Of a stretch of DNA of 19,793 nt, positions 8,585-16,439 are shown in pieces. Every line of letters starts with the position of its first letter. Within the stretch, counting starts at the first letter, position 1. Below the pieces are notes generated by a model. The model searched no databases. It was not told where the DNA came from and saw only the letters and a program-made list of their open reading frames with translations. The DNA is from JBBILU01 sp037444775 (GTDB lineage Bacteria; Patescibacteriota; Gracilibacteria; BD1-5; UBA6164), in the NCBI GenBank assembly GCA_037444775.1, contig JBBILU010000021.1:1-19793 (forward strand), in the 5' to 3' direction. The position numbers and the translations under genes were made by a program.

Positions 8585-8739
8585 TTATTGAGTAATAGCT
8601 AAAATGCTTTCACTAATATGAGATAAAATAGTTCTAAATTTTGATTCATTTTCTTCTAAAAAGCCAATAAATAATAACAAAATTGTTTATCTAAAGGAAT
8701 TTCCTCTACATAGTTTTTTACACTAACCCAATTTTTCAT
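8585..8739 (-). pseudogene. Frameshifted small gene after aroA
   Basis: The reading frame begins MKNWVSVKNYVEEI, three bases after the aroA stop, and hits TAG after 27 codons at GCT TTT TAG. Re-reading one T of the five-T run continues a plausible protein (LEENESKFRTILSHIS...) to a TAA at 8585. One missing T would restore a single protein of about 51 residues. This could be a real frameshift, a homopolymer sequencing error or, less likely, programmed slippage. I do not recognise the family. It sits tightly behind aroA and before the shared terminator, which implies co-transcription. Confidence 0.45.
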
Positions 8740-8742
8740 ATT

Positions 8743-10053
8743 TTATGCTTGTAAATATTCTAAATCTTCCCAAAACTTTGGATAAGTCTTATTTACACAA
8801 GACTTGTTTTCAATTTCCAAATTTAATAAAACACTATTCAAAATTCCAAAACACATAGCAATTCTATGGTCATTATAGGTGGAAATGACCCTCACCCCCT
8901 GCCCCTCTCCCCCAAGGGAGAGGGGGGTTTTGTACTCTCCAATTTCAATCCAATTATTTCAAGATTCTACTTCTACTCACAATTTTCTCAGTTCATCTTT
9001 CATAGCATCAATTCTTTTGCATTCTTTCAAATTAAGAGTTTGTAATCAAGTAAGTCTTGTTTTTCAAGGTAAAAATATTGCTAAACTCATAAAACTCATA
9101 CTCACATCTGGCATAGATTCAAAGTCAAGTTCTTCAGTGTAGAGATGTTTCTCTGAAAAATCTAAATTTTCTATTCCAAAACTTTTTAAAAAAGTTTTTT
9201 CTTCATCACTTTTCCACTCTAGTCAGAAATATTTTTCTAAGATTTCCAAATATTTGTAGTCTCATTGTTTAGAATTAGATCATAAATTTGTGATTTCTAA
9301 TTCTCATCAATGCAAAACAACATAATTTGCAATATAACTCATAGCTGAAGCATCTCATTCAACTGTGATATTTCTAATTTCACTAGATATGTTTTTACCA
9401 AACATATCTACCACAAATTTTTTATAATTTTCATTTTTTACTTTGATTCAGAATTTAGAAAGTTCATTTATTGTCATATCAATATATGGTTTACTCACCA
9501 AATCTCAAATAATCTCTATTTCAATTCATCATTCGACAAAAGCTCCAATTTGCAAAAGTGCTGTTAAAAATTGGCTAGAAGTTGAACCAGACATTTTTAC
9601 CTTGTTATTTGTAATTTTTGAAGCAGTGAAAGTTACTGGAGGAAATTTATTTTCTCTTGATTCTACATTTACTCACATTTGCTTTAGAGCATCTATCAAA
9701 TCTCACAAAGGTCTTTCTAAAAGTCTTTCTTCTCAAGTTACTGTAATTTTTCAAGCTTTTATCAAAGCCAAAAATCCACTCAAAAATCTCATACAAGTTC
9801 CAGATTGTCAAACATATAATTCAACTTCTTGATCTATAATTCTGTCAAGTCATCACAAAATTTTCACATTTTCTCAGTTATCCTCAATTTCCATTCCTAA
9901 ATCTTTCAAAGCTTGGATCATAAATCTTGTATCATCACTTACCAAAATTCCAGAAAGATTTGTTTCTTCTGGGAATAAACTAGCCAAAATTAAATCTCTA
10001 TTAGTTATAGATTTGCTTCAAGGAAGAGTAATTTTTTTTATTTTACTATACAT
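8743..10053 (-). CDS. aroA: 3-phosphoshikimate 1-carboxyvinyltransferase (EPSP synthase)
   Basis: 436 residues. The enzyme joins shikimate-3-phosphate and phosphoenolpyruvate in the sixth step of the chorismate pathway. Visible in order: PGSKSITNRDLILASL (active-site Lys, about residues 11-26), VGQSGTCMRFLSG (phosphate-binding loop), ERPLGDLIDAL, MSGSTSSQFLTALL, GDASAMSYIANYV, MPDVSMSFMSLA (catalytic Asp), KRIDAMKDELRKLGVEVE and TYNDHRIAM. All expected motifs are present, so the enzyme is probably active. The anomaly is a GC-rich palindromic repeat inserted in frame just before TYNDHRIAM, encoding about 13 residues (KTPLSLGGEGQGVRV region, about 376-389) in a surface loop. The start is the ATG directly before the first strand. 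A frameshifted small gene follows within 3 nt. Confidence 0.95.
8889..8927. repeat. GC-rich palindromic repeat (copy 3) inside aroA
   Basis: A block of about 39 bp (ccctcaccccctgcccctct on the plus strand, then ccccaagggagagggg) is almost pure G/C in a gene otherwise about 70% A/T. It contains the hairpin ctctccc-ccaa-gggagag. Its length and phase keep the aroA frame open and it uses GGG/GGA for Gly where the rest of the gene uses TGA heavily. It is related to copies at 3960, 5298 and 15295. No clear flanking duplication is visible here. Confidence 0.75.
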
Positions 10054-10083
10054 TTTTTCTTGTTACTAAAATAATTTATTGAT

Positions 10084-10089
10084 ATTATA
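10084..10089 (-). promoter_or_regulatory. Candidate -10 box of aroA
   Basis: A perfect TATAAT on the minus strand, 31-36 nt before the aroA ATG. No good -35 is visible at the expected distance. I see nothing else in 10090-10199. Confidence 0.3.
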
Positions 10090-10199
10090 GACAAAGTTTT
10101 ATTCTTTTTAAAAGTATTTTGAATTTTTAAAAAGTAGCTAAAAATTAAATTATAGATTTGGTTACCATCAAAATTACAAAGAGTTAAATATTTTTTTGC

Positions 10200-10343
10200 T
10201 TATTCAAGATATTCTTTTCTCAAAATATCTTGAATTTCTTCCAAAGTTCTCGGTTTGAATTTATATTTTTTGTCTCACTTAACACAAAAACTATAATAAA
10301 TATTACAAGCAAAACCAATTTTTATATCAGCTCTTTTATTACA
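10200..10343 (-). other. Open frame without a start codon, possible gene remnant
   Basis: A 47-codon open stretch begins immediately after an in-frame TAA, with no ATG, GTG or TTG near its 5' end. Its translation (NKRADIKIGFACNIYYSF, later FKPRTLEEIQDILRKEYLE) has ordinary protein composition, three Cys and a charged C-terminal helix. It lies between ppa and aroA on the same strand. It may be the 3' remnant of a decayed gene or a gene with an unusual start such as ATA or ATT. Function unknown. Confidence 0.3.
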
Positions 10344-10354
10344 TTATTTAAAAT

Positions 10355-10942
10355 TTAGTCATTAAATTTTGGAGCATATTCTTCTTTATATCTTTCTTCA
10401 CATTCTTTAATTATTTTTTTAGCTTCTTCTGCATCAAAAAATCATTCAACTTTACCTGTTCAAGGTTTTTTTAAATCTTTATAATGTTCCCAATAATAGG
10501 TTGTTTCTTTGATAAAATGTTCTCATAAATCTGCAATAGTTTGGATATGATTCATTCTTTTATCATCATTAATAACAGCAATTACTTTATCATCAACTTC
10601 TCATCCATCAATAAATTTCATGATTCAAATAACTCTAAGTTCAGCAACAGATCAAGGAATTAAACTTTCAGTAACTCAAATGATTTCAACATCAAGAGGG
10701 TCATTATCTAGATCCCAAGTACAAGGAATTGCCCCGTAAGCAAAAGGATAACTTAGTGAAGAATATCAAACTCTATCAAGTTTTAAAGCTCAACATTCTG
10801 TAATTATTTCATATTTATTAATAGAATTAGAATTTATTTCTATTATAGAATTTATAATATTCTTTTCTTCATCTGCAAAAGCTGGTAAAATATGTAATAA
10901 ATTCAACATATATTTACTTGGTTTATGGTTTATATTTGCCAT
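10355..10942 (-). CDS. ppa: Inorganic pyrophosphatase (soluble, family I)
   Basis: 195 residues. It hydrolyses pyrophosphate to phosphate with Mg2+ in the cytoplasm, pulling biosynthetic reactions forward. Visible: the N-terminal KYEII (about residue 43 onward), the substrate region LKLDRV and YPFAYGAIP, and the signature DNDPLDVEII with its metal-binding Asp residues (about 80-88), followed by GIMKFIDGGEVDDKVIAV and the late AKKIIKECEERY helix. The length is typical of the bacterial enzyme with a slightly long N-terminus. The start is the ATG preceding a short extension; a second ATG 11 codons later is possible. It is divergent from rpsF, with about 200 nt of shared upstream region. Confidence 0.93.
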
Positions 10943-10974
10943 ATATTAATTTTTAAAAAAATAAAGTGGTTTTT

Positions 10975-10980
10975 ATTATA
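10975..10980 (-). promoter_or_regulatory. Candidate -10 box of ppa
   Basis: A perfect TATAAT on the minus strand, 33-38 nt before the ppa ATG. The -35 region is only T-rich (TTTGTT at about 17 nt). Confidence 0.35.
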
Positions 10981-11036
10981 GATAAAACTTTTAAAAAAAC
11001 AAAAAAATTTGTTTTCACAAGATTTTACACTTTTTT

Positions 11037-11064
11037 TTGACTTTCATAATTTATTTTATAAAAT
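11037..11064 (+). promoter_or_regulatory. Candidate sigma-70 promoter of the rpsF operon
   Basis: TTGACT (11037-11042) and TAAAAT (11059-11064) are separated by 16 nt, predicting a leader of about 70 nt before rpsF. Confidence 0.55.
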
Positions 11065-11089
11065 ACATAAGCTTTTTTAAGCAAATTTT

Positions 11090-11127
11090 TATATCCTTCC
11101 AAACAAAATAAAAAAAGTTTGGATATA
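11090..11127 (+). promoter_or_regulatory. Structured 5' leader of rpsF, possible S6:S18 autoregulatory site
   Basis: The leader can pair tatatc/caaac with gtttggatata, leaving a 4-nt bulge (cttc) in the left arm and an A-rich loop. It ends five bases before the Shine-Dalgarno sequence. Leaders of rpsF operons in many bacteria carry an RNA that binds the S6:S18 complex for feedback control. The position fits, but I cannot confirm the conserved details. Confidence 0.35.
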
Positions 11128-11132
11128 ACCCA

Positions 11133-11137
11133 AAGGA
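11133..11137 (+). promoter_or_regulatory. Shine-Dalgarno sequence of rpsF
   Basis: AAGGA, 5 nt before the ATG. It is worth noting because most other genes in the window have no recognisable Shine-Dalgarno sequence. Confidence 0.65.
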
Positions 11138-11142
11138 AAAAT

Positions 11143-11430
11143 ATGGCAAATTATGAATTAATGCTAATATTAGATCCAAATGTTTCTGAAGAAGAAAAAA
11201 CTTCTCTAATTGCAACAGTTAAAACAATTTTGACTAATGCTTGAGCTGAAGTTAAAAAAGAAGATATTTGGTGAGACAGAAAACTAGCATATAAAATAAA
11301 TAATAGAGAAAGATGATTCTATGTTTTACTTGAACTAGAATTAAATTGAGAAAAAATCAAAGAAATTTCATCTGAAATTAATTTGAATAGAAATATTTGG
11401 AGATATATGTTTGTAAAACAAGATTCTTAA
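11143..11430 (+). CDS. rpsF: 30S ribosomal protein S6 (bS6)
   Basis: 95 residues, the usual size. S6 binds S18 on the platform of the small ribosomal subunit. The sequence opens MANYELMLILDPN, typical of S6, continues with KKEDIWGDRKLAYKI (the family's GkrkLAYpI region) and the strand FYVLLELEL, and ends with NRNIWRYMFVKQD, matching the family's n.niLRyl.vk. It is the first gene of rpsF-ssb-rpsR, an order conserved across bacteria, and lies 24 nt before ssb. It is the best Shine-Dalgarno-led gene in the window. Confidence 0.95.
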
Positions 11431-11454
11431 TTTTAAAAATTTAATTGATAGAAA

Positions 11455-11853
11455 ATGAGAACAGTTAATAAAGTTATACTTATAGGTAATGTTACGAGAG
11501 AGCCATCGGTAAAAAATACAGAAAATGGTAAAAAAGTTTCTCTATTTACAATAGCAACAAATAGATATTATAAAACTAATGAATGAGAAAATAAATCAGA
11601 ATCAGAGTTTCATAATTGTGTAGCTTGGGGGAATTTAGCAGATAGAATTGAAAAATTTTTATCAAAATGAAAGCTAGTTTATATTGAATGAAGACTTAGA
11701 ACTAGATTAATTGAAAAAGAAACTTGAGAAAAATCTTATAAAACAGAAATTGTTATTTCTAATGTCATATTCTTGAATAAAAGATCTGATTTTGAAACTA
11801 TTCCTTGAGAAGAAATAGATGAATTAGGAGATCTTGAAGATGATAAATTTTAA
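11455..11853 (+). CDS. ssb: Single-stranded DNA-binding protein
   Basis: 132 residues. It coats single-stranded DNA during replication and repair. The OB-fold is readable: NKVILIGNVTREPSVK at the start, KVSLFTIATNRYY, then FHNCVAWGNLADRIEKFL and KGKLVYIEGRLRTR, followed by YKTEIVISNVIFL, all typical SSB segments. The linker is very short, and the acidic tip reads ELGDLEDDKF. It keeps the terminal Phe after acidic residues that SSB uses to recruit partner proteins, though not the canonical DDDIPF. It sits between rpsF and rpsR as in most bacteria. Confidence 0.95.
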
Positions 11854-11886
11854 TTTTAATGGTTAAAAAGTTGTTTAGTTAAAGTT

Positions 11887-11904
11887 TCAAATCATAAGAT
11901 TTGA
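11887..11904 (+). other. Hairpin in the ssb-rpsR gap
   Basis: A 7-bp stem (tcaaatc / gatttga) with a 4-nt loop in the 107-nt gap before rpsR. The flanking ttaaaaagt and actttttaa could also pair over a longer distance. No T-run follows, so it is not a terminator; it may influence rpsR expression or mRNA processing. Confidence 0.3.
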
Positions 11905-11960
11905 TTTATATCCATAACTTTTCAACTTTGTAAAATAATACTTTTTAACTTAGATTAATT

Positions 11961-12179
11961 ATGTCTAATAAAACATGTCCTTTAGCAGGAGTTAACATTG
12001 ATTATAAAAATGTTGAATTATTAAAAAAATATATTACAAAATTTGGTAAAATAGTACCAAAATATTATTCTGGGGTTTGTTTAAAAAATCAAAAAAAATT
12101 AGCTAAAGCAATTAAAAGAGCTAGAATGATGGCACTTTTACCTTTTGTTAAAAGCTTTGATCCAAATTTCGAGAAATAG
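11961..12179 (+). CDS. rpsR: 30S ribosomal protein S18 (bS18)
   Basis: 72 residues, typical for S18, which forms a dimer with S6 on the 30S platform. Visible: CPLAGVNIDYKNVELLKKYI (family c.f....idYKdv.lLkrFis), then GKIVPKYYSGVCLKNQKKLAKAI (family GKIlPrRiTGvsakhQRkla.AIkrAR) and ARMMALLPFV at the end. Two Cys (residues 6 and 40) are present, as in some S18 forms. It contains no TGA codon. It is the last gene of the operon and is followed directly by a terminator. Confidence 0.96.
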   Translation: MSNKTCPLAGVNIDYKNVELLKKYITKFGKIVPKYYSGVCLKNQKKLAKAIKRARMMALLPFVKSFDPNFEK

Positions 12180-12189
12180 TAGACTCTAT

Positions 12190-12219
12190 AAAAAATGTAG
12201 ATTTATATCTACATTTTTT
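12190..12219 (+). terminator. Terminator of the rpsF operon
   Basis: A stem (aaaaaatgtagat / atctacatttttt) with a 4-nt loop, ending in a T-run, 10 nt after rpsR. It directly abuts the stop codon of the convergent gene and its minus strand is also T-rich, so it may serve both. Confidence 0.85.
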
Positions 12220-13824
12220 TTATTCTTCAACATTTTTTATAATTTCTCTAAATCTTAAATATTCTGTGAATCTTAATCAAGTAAATCTTCCAAGGTAAAA
12301 ATTTATTGGAGCGAGGAAAATTATAATTTCAGGATAAGATACTATAAAAGTTTTTACGAAATCTAAATTAAAAATCAAAAAAGATAAAAATGCAAAAATT
12401 ATAGTGTTTAAAATATTGTATTTATATTCAAGAAATTCCTTTGATAATAATAAAGTTAAGAACTTTTCTCAAACAATTATAAATAAAATTATGTATAAAA
12501 TATCGTTTATAGAATAATTAATTAAATTATAATTTTCTGAAATGATAATAAATATAAAAAGTAAGATTATATTTATTATCATTATAAAACTAACTTTTGG
12601 AGTATATAAAAGAGTATACCTACTTATTAATAAGCCAATAATTATATTTACAAAAACTATAAAAAATAAAGTATATAGTGTATTTAATATTCATAGCTTG
12701 AAAAATAAAATGCTTATTAAAATAGGAATTACAACTCAAATTGGAGAAATTCAGATTAAATGTTTCATAAAACTAATTCATGTAAACAAAAAGGGAATAA
12801 GTAAAAGTATATAAATTTCACTTGCTAAAAAACCTTTGTTTGATAAATTATTTATGAATTTTGAAATAAATAAATAATTGCTTATTTCGGAACTTGTATT
12901 TATATCAATATAATCATATTCATTTTTTATTAAACTTTTTTCTAAAGAATTTAAAGAGCTATTTTCTTTTATTATTTGGAATTCTGAATTTTCTCAAATG
13001 AGGATCATTTTTTTTATCCAAGGTTTATTTGACAAGAAGTTTTTGAAATAATTTTTTAGAATATCTAAATTAAAAGGAGTTACAAGAACAATATTTAATT
13101 TACTTTTATAATTTGCACTTTCTATTTCTTTGCTGAGTTTTCATATTGTAGAAAATAAAAAATCTTTTCATCACCGAATTACAAAATAATCAAGTTTATT
13201 TTTATTAATTTGTTTATATTTTTCTATTTTATCAAGAAAATTTGTATTATTAATATCTTTTTCATATATATTTCATATTTCATAAACATAAGTGTAATAT
13301 TCATTTGCTTTTTCAATAAAATCTTTTTTTTGGCTTTCAGCTTGTTTATCAAAAATTACAGCTAAAGTTTTTTTGTAAACAAATATTTTTATGTTTTTTT
13401 TGAAAATTATATTTCTGTTTTGTTTTTCTCAATTTTCATTTTTTGTGAAAATTTCTAAGACTATATTTTTAAATCAAGCTTCTTTAAAATTTCTTTTCAA
13501 AATATTTCATTCTTGAATTCCAGCTCATTCTATTTTCCATTCTACAAAAATTTCTTTTTCAGAAGTTTCTTTTAAACTAGTTGTAAGTTTTGTCAAATCA
13601 ATTACGAATTCATCATTTATAAAAATATTTTGTTTGTAATTAATTTCTGGCTCTAAAAATTCTTTGTAGTCATCATCTCAGAAAGATTTTTCAAAACTTC
13701 ACAAAATTATTATTAAGAAAAATAATATCAAAAAAATTTTTCTAAAAATATTATAAAAATTTAAATAATTCTCTTTTTTTTGTAAAAACAAAAATTTTAA
13801 ATAGTATGAAATTTTTTTTAGCAT
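12220..13824 (-). CDS. 7TM-domain membrane protein (7TM_transglut-like)
   Basis: 534 residues. One N-terminal membrane helix (about 27-42) is followed by a soluble region of about 300 residues. This begins with a beta-rich, PKD/Ig-like part (WKIEGAGIQEGN..NIVLEIFTKN) and continues with an alpha/beta part of unknown role. The C-terminal half has about seven membrane helices. The segment LFTGISFMKHLIGISPIGVVIP and the terminal GRFTGLRFTEYLRFREII match the conserved ends of the 7TM domain usually found fused to inactive transglutaminase domains (7TM_transglut, PF14402 as I recall it). Its role is unknown. It starts 2 nt after the sugar-phosphotransferase stop, so the two are surely co-transcribed. 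It has one in-frame CGG codon (about residue 218), rare here. Confidence 0.75.
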
Positions 13825-13826
13825 AT

Positions 13827-15299
13827 TTATCTTTTTAAAGTTGTAAAAGGTGTTTTTAAAATAATTTTCAAATCTAGTAAAAAGCTCCAGTTTTCTATGT
13901 AAAAGATATCAAGTTTTGCTTCGTCTTCAAAATTATTTTTTTCTCTTCCATTTACCTGAGCCATTCCAGTAATTCAAGGTTTTACAACCAAAACTCTTTT
14001 TTCCCAAAGTTCATATTTTTTAACTTCTCTAGGTTGATGAGGTCTAGGTCAAACAATACTCATGTTTCAGATAAAAACATTAAAAAATTGAGGAAGTTCA
14101 TCTATAGAATATTTTTCTATAAATTTTCAAACTTTAGTTTTTCTCGGATCATTTTTTATTTTGTATAATGGTCATTTTCTTGTGCTTTTTTCTTTTATTA
14201 ACTTTTGCTCAAATAAAAGAGCTTTGTCATCTTCTTCTTTTACTCAATAAGAATCTTTTATGCAATATTCCCATTTGATATATCTGAATTTAAAAACATT
14301 AAATTCAGCTCATCATAATCAAACTCTTCTATTTTTGTAAATTATTGGTCATTTTGGGTCTTCTATTTTTATAAGAATTGCAACTAAAATTATAATTGGA
14401 GAAAAAAGAATTATTCAAAAAATACTAAAAATTATATCAAAAAGCCTTTTTACAACTCTTCACCAAATTCAAAGACGAGAGTTTTCTATTTCAATAACTG
14501 GAATTTTATTTATAAGTGAAAGAGAAGAATTTGTTTTTGTTATGTCAAAAGAATTTGTTATATATCTATATCTTATTCAAAATATTTTAGCTAAATCCCA
14601 AATATTATATAATTCTTTTTTCTTGAAATCACTGTCTATATATAGAATTTCATCTATTTCTTTTAAGTAAATTTTGTTTTCTATTTCTTTTAATCATCAA
14701 ATAAATTTTAATTTAGAATCTATTTTTTCTTTGTTTGCATATCAAATTATTTCATAAATTTTGGAAGATTTGATATCATCTAAAATTTCTTCTATTTCTC
14801 TAGAATCTTTACTGTTTATTATAAGCAATTTTCTTTTTTCTATAATTCATTTTTGTAATAATTTATATTGAATTCAGTTTAAAATTATTCTTTCAAGAAT
14901 CATCAAAAGTGCAGAAATGAAAGTTGCAAAAATTATTATAAGTCTAGGTATTTCATTATGTTTGAAAATAAGAAATCATTTTGTGTAATAAACTATAACT
15001 GAGAAAAAAACCAAAAAATAAATAGAATATCTCACTATATCCAAAAATTCCTGTATTTTTGAATTTGATATTTTGGAATTATAAAGTCAATGAGATAAAA
15101 AAAGCAAAATATAAATTATTCATCAAAAAAGGGAATAGTAAAAAAGACTTTCTGTATTTATTGTTTGAACTGGTAAATTCATAACAGGAATTAAATCTTT
15201 TACAAGTCTTAATTCTCTTGCAACAAAAAAAGCTAAAAAAACTATACCAAAATCTAGTGGTAGTTTTATGGTTGAAAATATTATTTCGTGTTTTTTCAT
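13827..15299 (-). CDS. Undecaprenyl-phosphate sugar phosphotransferase (WbaP/polyprenyl glycosylphosphotransferase)
   Basis: 490 residues, typical of the long polyprenyl glycosylphosphotransferases that load the first sugar-phosphate onto undecaprenyl phosphate for capsule, exopolysaccharide or glycan synthesis. An N-terminal membrane domain of about four helices and a CoA-binding-like middle region (KRKLLIINSKDSREIEEIL) precede the C-terminal bacterial sugar transferase domain. This shows KRLFDIIFSIFGIILFSPI (re-entrant helix), NVFKFRYIK, KIKNDPRKTKVGKFI, IDELPQFFNV, NMSIVGPRPH and PGITGMAQVNGR, all hallmark segments. The substrate sugar is not predictable. It is the first gene of a two-gene unit with the 7TM protein. 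No other glycosyltransferases are nearby. The upstream region is occupied by palindromic repeat copy 4. Confidence 0.92.
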
Positions 15300-15445
15300 A
15301 ATTTATAAAAAGTTAGCCCTCTATCCCCAGCCTTTCCCCCGTAGGGAAAAGGAGTAGCTACATTTTTGTATTTTCTCTTTTTAGGAAGGAGGGAGTTTAG
15401 AGGGAGGTATTTGAAAAGCATTTTATTCATTTTTTCTAAAAAGTG
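15295..15445. mobile_element. Palindromic repeat (copy 4) between divergent genes
   Basis: C-rich blocks ccctctatccccag and cctttccccc (15318-15340) form a local hairpin with gtagggaaaagg and a longer imperfect inverted repeat with aaggagggagtttagaggga (15384-15403). The flanks ttcataatttataaaaagt (15295-15313) and ttcattttttctaaaaagt (15426-15444) agree at 16 of 19 positions, which looks like an old duplication. The left copy includes the start codon of the sugar-phosphotransferase gene. It is related to copies at 3960, 5298 and 8889. Confidence 0.55.
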
Positions 15446-15457
15446 AAACTTATAATT

Positions 15458-15489
15458 TTTATAGTAAAAAAGATTTGATTTTTATAGTA
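15458..15489 (+). promoter_or_regulatory. Tandem TTTATAGTA boxes upstream of the AbiEi-like gene
   Basis: Two copies of a 15-bp repeat (tttttatagtaaaaa) begin at 15456 and 15479 and contain TTTATAGTA at 15458-15466 and 15481-15489, a spacing of 23 nt or about two helical turns. A TATAAT at 15524-15529 would be the -10 of the gene starting at 15545. The same box recurs before the next two genes, so these are likely operator sites. Confidence 0.5.
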
Positions 15490-15544
15490 AAAAGTATACA
15501 ATTTTTATTGCTGAATTTTACTTTATAATAAACAATAAATATAT

Positions 15545-16345
15545 ATGGTATCTTTTGACAAAATTGTTAAAATATTGTTAAGAAAATGATGAAAAGTAGT
15601 ATTAAAAGAAGAAATATTTGAGATACTAGACCCTGAAAAGAAGCCTCAAAATAAGAACTTTTTAGATAAAACCATTTATCTTTTGAAGACAAATTGAGTT
15701 ATAATTTCTTTGAAATCTTGAGTTTATATTATTCCAGATGAAGTTGACAAAAATCTAAATAGTGTCGATTTGTTTGAAAAATATTTTTTTCAATTATTTA
15801 AAAAAATAATAACTTATAATGTTAATTCTTCTTATTTCATTTCTGGAGATAAATCCTTGGAAATTCATTTGAAAGATTTATCTTTGCCAAAAAAGATTTT
15901 TGTCGTAAATAGGACTCTAAATAAAAAAGTGAAATTTTGAGATATAGAAGTTATTTTCAAAACTATTTCTTGAAATGCAGATTCTATAAATAAAAAGAAA
16001 GTTAATTTGTATTCAAAGCTTGAGAAGTTTGTTGTTGTGAAAAATATTGAATGAATTGAGTTTAAAGTTTCTTGTCTTGAATTATCTCTTGTTGAGTCAG
16101 CTTTAGTTACAAATACTTTAGAATGAGTAAATTTAACACTTTTAACAAAAGCTATAAAAAAATACTCAAAAATTTTTGATAAGAGTATTTTTTATGAAAT
16201 TTGAAAATTAAAATTTATTATGTCATTTAATAGATTAAAAGAAATTTCAAAACCTTTAGATAATGAATTGTATTTAACTTTTCTTGATATAATCAAAAAA
16301 AACGGATGATTATTTATTTGAGAATGACTCAGAAAAGTTTGTTAG
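15545..16345 (+). CDS. AbiEi-like winged-helix protein (antitoxin/regulator)
   Basis: 266 residues. The N-terminal 65 residues look like a winged helix: VLKEEIFEIL, then KTIYLLKTNGVIISLKSGVYII, where the wing ending 'G-V-Y-I-I' is typical of AbiEi-type antitoxins. The following part (YFISGDKSLEIHL, FVVNRTLNKKVKFGDIEVIF, then a stretch ending LELSLVESALVT) matches the general plan of the AbiEi family. In AbiE systems AbiEi represses its own promoter and counteracts the nucleotidyltransferase toxin AbiEii. No AbiEii follows; instead two P-loop ATPases do, each behind the same upstream box. A regulatory role is therefore inferred, with family assignment by pattern only. The start is the first ATG after the TATAAT. 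Confidence 0.55.
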
Positions 16346-16353
16346 GAGAATTA

Positions 16354-16408
16354 TTTATAGTACAGAATAATCAAAAACTTTTGCTTTTGTATTCTATTAT
16401 ATTATAAT
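16354..16408 (+). promoter_or_regulatory. TTTATAGTA box and promoter of the first ATPase gene
   Basis: TTTATAGTA lies at 16354-16362, followed by TTGCTT (16381-16386) and TATAAT (16403-16408) with 16-nt spacing. The first ATPase gene starts 31 nt further on. The box lies about 18 nt upstream of the -35. The gene therefore seems to have its own promoter rather than relying on read-through. Confidence 0.5.
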
Positions 16409-16439
16409 GTAGTCATATTAGTTTCTAATTAAGTAGAAT

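Noticed and set aside
8585..8739. Canonical programmed -1 frameshift site
   Set aside because: The sequence GCT TTT TAG does not form a standard X XXY YYZ heptamer in the zero frame and no obvious downstream stimulator is visible.
8879..9142. Plus-strand open frame beginning MEMTLTPCPSPPRERG
   Set aside because: It is antisense to aroA; its opening is simply the palindromic repeat read on the other strand.
10054..10199. RNA gene or small protein between aroA and the start-less frame
   Set aside because: Only a candidate aroA -10 is visible; the rest is featureless AT-rich sequence.
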